NCBI GenBank assembly: GCA_963849885.1
Contig: CAWKIV010000006.1
Span: 434,001-498,000, forward strand
Length of the DNA: 64,000 bases
Source: CADCTP01 sp963849885
GTDB lineage: Bacteria; Actinomycetota; Actinomycetes; Mycobacteriales; CADCTP01
Direction: 5' to 3'
Shown here: positions 61,073 to 64,000 of the stretch, piece by piece
Layout of the letters: each line of letters starts with the position of its first letter
Numbering within the stretch: position 1 is the first letter of the stretch
Program-made: the position numbers and the translations under genes
Notes under the pieces: model-generated
Database searches by the model: none
What the model saw: the letters and a program-made list of their open reading frames with translations, nothing else
What the model was told of the DNA's origin: nothing

Positions 61073-61892
61073 GCCGGCCGGCTCGCCCGCGGTCGCCCCG
61101 CTGCTCGGCGGGCTGCGCGCGTTCCGGGCCGGGGCGATGGTGTCCTGGGCCGACCTGCGGGTGGTCTACACCTGGAAGACCTGGACCTTCGGCTGGCTGG
61201 TGCGGATCGTCTGCCAGGTCGTCTTCTACGCGATCATCGGCCGGCTGCTCGGCTCCGACGACGACGTGGCCCGGCTGTTCACCGGGGCGGCGGTGATGGC
61301 CGCGGTGACCGAGGTGATGCTGGTCTGCGCGTCCACCACCTGGGAGCGGATGCAGGGCACGCTGCCGATGCTGGTCACCGCGCCGGGCGGGCTGGCCCCC
61401 ACGCTGGCCGGCCGCAGCGTGCTGTGGCTGCCCAGCGGGCTGGCCACCAGCCTGGTCTGCCTGTTCCTGGTCGGGCCCTTCTTCCACGTCCAGCCGGCGC
61501 CGCTGGACGGGCTGGCGATGGCGGTGCTGCTGGTGGTGGGCACGCTCGGCACGTACGCGTTCGGCCTGGTGCTGGCCGGCCTGGTGCTCTGGGTGCCGGA
61601 CCTGCGCAACCTGGCCAGCACGGTGGCGGTCGGGCTGATGACCGCGTGCTGCGGCGCGGTGGTGCCGCTGACCTACTGGCCGGGCTGGGTGCAGGGCACC
61701 GTGCAGGTGCTGCCCATCACGCACGCGCTGGCCGGCATCCACGCCGCCCGGGAGGGCACGCTGACCGCGGCCGACTTCCTCGGCCAGCTCGGGCTGGCCG
61801 CCGGCACCGGGCTGCTCTGGCTGGCGCTGTCCGGCCTGGTGATCCGCTACTTCGCGGACGTGACCCGGCGCACCGGCCGCTACGAGATCTAG
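61065..61892 (+). CDS. ABC-2 type transporter permease 2
   Basis: A 275-residue permease with about six helices: WADLRVVYTWKTWTFGWLVRIVCQVVFYAIIG, then ASTTWERMQGTLPMLVTAPGG (coupling region) and LTYWPGWVQGTVQVLPITHALAGIHAAREG. It overlaps permease 1 by eight bases and ends the 9.5-kb gene train. Two half-size permeases plus one ATPase are the usual make-up of DrrAB-like exporters. Confidence 0.87.
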   Translation: MPEPAGSPAVAPLLGGLRAFRAGAMVSWADLRVVYTWKTWTFGWLVRIVCQVVFYAIIGRLLGSDDDVARLFTGAAVMAAVTEVMLVCASTTWERMQGTLPMLVTAPGGLAPTLAGRSVLWLPSGLATSLVCLFLVGPFFHVQPAPLDGLAMAVLLVVGTLGTYAFGLVLAGLVLWVPDLRNLASTVAVGLMTACCGAVVPLTYWPGWVQGTVQVLPITHALAGIHAAREGTLTAADFLGQLGLAAGTGLLWLALSGLVIRYFADVTRRTGRYEI

Positions 61893-61903
61893 GGCGTGCC
61901 CTA
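61890..61903. terminator. Short hairpin between convergent genes
   Basis: TAGGGC and GCCCTA (61890-61903) form a 6-bp stem with a two-base loop that includes the stop codons of both convergent genes. Weak as a stand-alone terminator. Confidence 0.35.
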
Positions 61904-62893
61904 GCGGGCGATCAGGTTTTCCGCCCAGCTGATGTATTCCAGCGGCAGCTGGCGGAGCACGGTGGTGTCCGGGCCCGGCTGCCCCGGCGGGAAGACCTGG
62001 GCCGCCTCCTCGGCGAGCGCCCGCACGTACGCCAGGGTCTCGTCGATGAAGTCGTCCTGCTTGAGGCCGGCCAGCACCTTCTCCAGCTGCGCCTCGGACA
62101 GCTCCCGGCCCTCACCGGCCAGCACGTCGCGGATCCAGCCGAGCTCCGGCCGCCGCAGCGCGCGCAGCAGCGGCACCGTGTAGGTGCCCTGGCGCAGGTC
62201 GTTGCCGACCGGCTTGCCCAGCAGCTCGGTGGTGGAGACCAGGTCGAGCAGGTCGTCGAGGACCTGGAAGGCGAGCCCGAAGCGGTCGCCGAAGCGCCGG
62301 GCCAGCTCCAGCTGCTCGCCCTGCACGCCGGCGCACAGCGCGCCGATCACGCAGCCGGCCCGGAACAGCGCGCCGGTCTTCAGCGAGATCGACCGCAGCG
62401 CGCGCTCCTCCGAGCGACCCAGGTCGTACGCATCCGTCATCTCCAGGGTCTGGCCCTCGATGAGCTCGACCAGCGCCTGGATCAGCTCCTCGGCCACCGC
62501 CGGGGACACCGACAGCGCGGCCTGGCCGGCCCGGGCCAGCAGCCGGTCGCCGACCATCACGGCCATGCTGGTGCCCCAGGTCGCGTTGACCGTGGGCACC
62601 CCGCGGCGCTCGGTGGCCGCGTCCATCAGGTCGTCGTGGGCCAGCGAGCCGACGTGCACCAGCTCGACCGCGGCGGCGCCGGTGACCTCCGCGCCGGACG
62701 CGGAGCCGCCGAACGTGCGGTGCACCAGCAGCAGCAGCACCGAGCGCATCCGCTTGCCGCCGGTGGCCAGCAGGTGGCTGGTCGCGGTGTCCATGCCCGG
62801 CACCTGGGAACCGGACGCGAGCCGGTGGACCTCAGCGTCCACCGCCTGCAGCCTCTCCTGCACCCGGGGCAGCGCGGACAGCGGGACGGTCAC
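61901..62893 (-). CDS. Polyprenyl diphosphate synthase (long-chain, menaquinone or wall-lipid type)
   Basis: A ~330-residue trans-prenyltransferase. GGKRMRSVLLLLVHRTFG, the first aspartate-rich motif HVGSLAHDDLMDAATERRG and the second, AFQVLDDLLDLV, are intact. It most resembles the heptaprenyl/octaprenyl-type synthases that make menaquinone side chains, since the residues before the first DDxxD are small (GS); product length is not certain. GTG 62893 is chosen as start (MTVPLSALPRVQERL). Divergent from the next prenyl synthase gene. Confidence 0.86.
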   Translation of the reverse strand: MTVPLSALPRVQERLQAVDAEVHRLASGSQVPGMDTATSHLLATGGKRMRSVLLLLVHRTFGGSASGAEVTGAAAVELVHVGSLAHDDLMDAATERRGVPTVNATWGTSMAVMVGDRLLARAGQAALSVSPAVAEELIQALVELIEGQTLEMTDAYDLGRSEERALRSISLKTGALFRAGCVIGALCAGVQGEQLELARRFGDRFGLAFQVLDDLLDLVSTTELLGKPVGNDLRQGTYTVPLLRALRRPELGWIRDVLAGEGRELSEAQLEKVLAGLKQDDFIDETLAYVRALAEEAAQVFPPGQPGPDTTVLRQLPLEYISWAENLIAR

Positions 62894-62993
62894 GGACCGA
62901 ACGTACCTCGCCACCCCGGGCCCCGCGCGTGACCCCCCGCGTGAGCGTGGCACCGATCACGCCGTCTTGCCGTGCGACCCGGCCCGCCCGACA

Positions 62994-63057
62994 TAAGATG
63001 TCCGGACTTGTCGCGCGAGCCCCCTCCCCGGGGCTCGGTGGGTGGGCTCCGGCCCAC
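62994..63057 (+). promoter_or_regulatory. -10 box and structured leader of the 63087 gene
   Basis: TAAGAT (62994-62999) is a good -10 box; the only -35-like element, TTGCCG at 62967-62972, is 21 bases away. The ~80-base leader holds two hairpins: CGAGCCCC/GGGGCTCG (63016-63037) and GTGGGC/GCCCAC (63042-63057). They could regulate translation of the prenyl synthase. Confidence 0.4.
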
Positions 63058-63086
63058 TCGTCCTCCCGACCCGATCGGCGGTAAAG

Positions 63087-64000
63087 ATGTCCACGATGGT
63101 CCCCGGCGTCCTCCGTGACGCCGGTGCTCTCGTCGTTCCCCGGCTGCAGCAGGCGCTGGACGCGCTGAGCCCGGAAAACCGGGAGGTGCTCGACTACCAC
63201 ATGGGCTGGCGGGACGCGGCCGGCCAGCCGGTGCAGCGGCGGGGCAGCAAGTCGGTCCGGCCCGGGCTGGCGCTGCTGTCCGCGGCCGCGGTCGGCGGCG
63301 GCACCGAGGACGGGATGCCCGGCGCGGTCGCGGTGGAGTGCCTGCACAACTTCGCCTTCCTGCACGACGACGTGCAGGACGGCGACCGCTTCCGCCGGCA
63401 GCGGGAGACCGCCTGGGTGGTCTTCGGCCAGGGCCGCGCGCTCAACGCCGGCACCGCGATGCTGGTGCTCGCCCACCAGCAGCTGCTGGACGCGCCGTCG
63501 CCGCACCGGGAGGCCGCGCTCCGGCTGCTGGTCCGCACCTGCGCGGACATGCTCACCGGCCAGGGCCTCGACCTCGCGTTCGAGCCGCGGCTCGACGTCA
63601 CCGTCGAGGAGTCGATGGCGATGACCCGCGGCAAGACCGCCACCCTGCTCAGCTGCGCGACCAGCATCGGTGCGGTGCTGGTGGCCGGGGAGACCGAGGT
63701 CAGCCGGGCGCTGCACGACTTCGGCCGGCAGGTCGGCATCGCCTTCCAGGCCCGGGACGACCTGCTCGGCATCTGGGGCCGGCCCGAGCAGCAGGGCGGC
63801 CGGCCGCCCGGCTTCGACCTGACCGCCGGCAAGGGCACGCTGCCGATCGCGGTCGCGCTGCAGGCCGGCGGCCCGGCCTCGGACGAGCTGCGGGAGATCC
63901 TCGGCGCCCCCGGCTTCGGGCCCGGCACCGACCCGGCGCAGGTCGCCCGGGCCGCCGAGCTGGTCACCGAGGCCGGCGGCCGGGCCTGGACCGAGGACCT
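63087..64000 (+). CDS. Polyprenyl (farnesyl/geranylgeranyl) diphosphate synthase, 3' end beyond the window
   Basis: An open frame from ATG 63087 runs off the window after ~304 residues with no stop. GWRDAAGQPVQRRGSKSVRPGLALLSA, the first aspartate-rich motif FAFLHDDVQDGDRFRRQRE and the second, FQARDDLLGIWG, identify a trans-prenyl synthase of the FPP/GGPP group found in actinobacterial hopanoid and carotenoid loci. In the second motif the last aspartate is glycine, as in many such short-chain enzymes. What follows the window (for example squalene synthase or cyclase genes) would settle the pathway. Confidence 0.85.
   Translation, partial: MSTMVPGVLRDAGALVVPRLQQALDALSPENREVLDYHMGWRDAAGQPVQRRGSKSVRPGLALLSAAAVGGGTEDGMPGAVAVECLHNFAFLHDDVQDGDRFRRQRETAWVVFGQGRALNAGTAMLVLAHQQLLDAPSPHREAALRLLVRTCADMLTGQGLDLAFEPRLDVTVEESMAMTRGKTATLLSCATSIGAVLVAGETEVSRALHDFGRQVGIAFQARDDLLGIWGRPEQQGGRPPGFDLTAGKGTLPIAVALQAGGPASDELREILGAPGFGPGTDPAQVARAAELVTEAGGRAWTED

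Overview
The window comes from a very GC-rich actinobacterium. Third codon positions are almost all G or C, and GTG starts and 4-base ATGA/GTGA gene overlaps are frequent. Many promoters put a TAnnnT -10 box only 6-8 bases before the start codon, which suggests leaderless mRNAs. The left end (whiB, fbiA, fbiB-like, manC, wbbL) follows the gene order around whiB2 in mycobacteria. No tRNA, rRNA, CRISPR array or insertion sequence was seen. I cannot name the genus.

Layout. 0-6 kb: a WhiB regulator, coenzyme F420 genes (fbiA and a CofE-Nudix fusion), a PLP decarboxylase, a beta-lactamase-fold hydrolase and an AlkA-type glycosylase. 6-33 kb: a large cell-surface glycan region with GDP-mannose synthesis (manC), WbbL, at least seven other glycosyltransferases, two AglD/MprF-like membrane proteins, five methyltransferases, three multi-spanning membrane proteins and a Wzm-Wzt exporter. 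Together these look able to make, decorate and export a polysaccharide. An HNH endonuclease gene sits inside this block. 33-41 kb: small stress and metabolic genes (VOC, SnoaL-like, hemerythrin, ABM), a WYL regulator, a secreted beta-helix protein and two conserved genes of unknown function. 41-47 kb: an aldolase/HAD/DhaL/DhaK operon divergent from a GAF-LuxR regulator, then a response regulator-flavoprotein fusion and a lipoprotein. 47-52 kb: SGNH hydrolase, sulfotransferase-like protein, class IV aminotransferase, RlmA-type methyltransferase and a family 2 glycosyltransferase.

52.4-61.9 kb is the most interesting part. A tightly coupled gene train encodes a thymidylate-kinase-like protein, a short class II ribonucleotide reductase homologue, a DegT aminotransferase, a flavin reductase-like protein, a Rieske oxygenase, a possible 19-residue peptide, an unknown protein and a three-gene ABC exporter. 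The reductase homologue keeps the thiyl-radical site NPCGE, but one redox cysteine has become serine. In known reductases that change lets a 3'-keto-deoxynucleotide escape, and the next gene is an aminotransferase. I propose a biosynthetic pathway for an amino-nucleoside-like product. The right end has two polyprenyl synthases, the second cut by the window edge.

Two general cautions. At least seven genes contain single-base frameshifts that are mostly explained by one extra base, so sequencing or assembly error is likely. Several orphan gene 3' ends (for example a SpoIID C-terminus) lie between intact genes. A 68-bp imperfect palindrome occurs twice, 38 kb apart.
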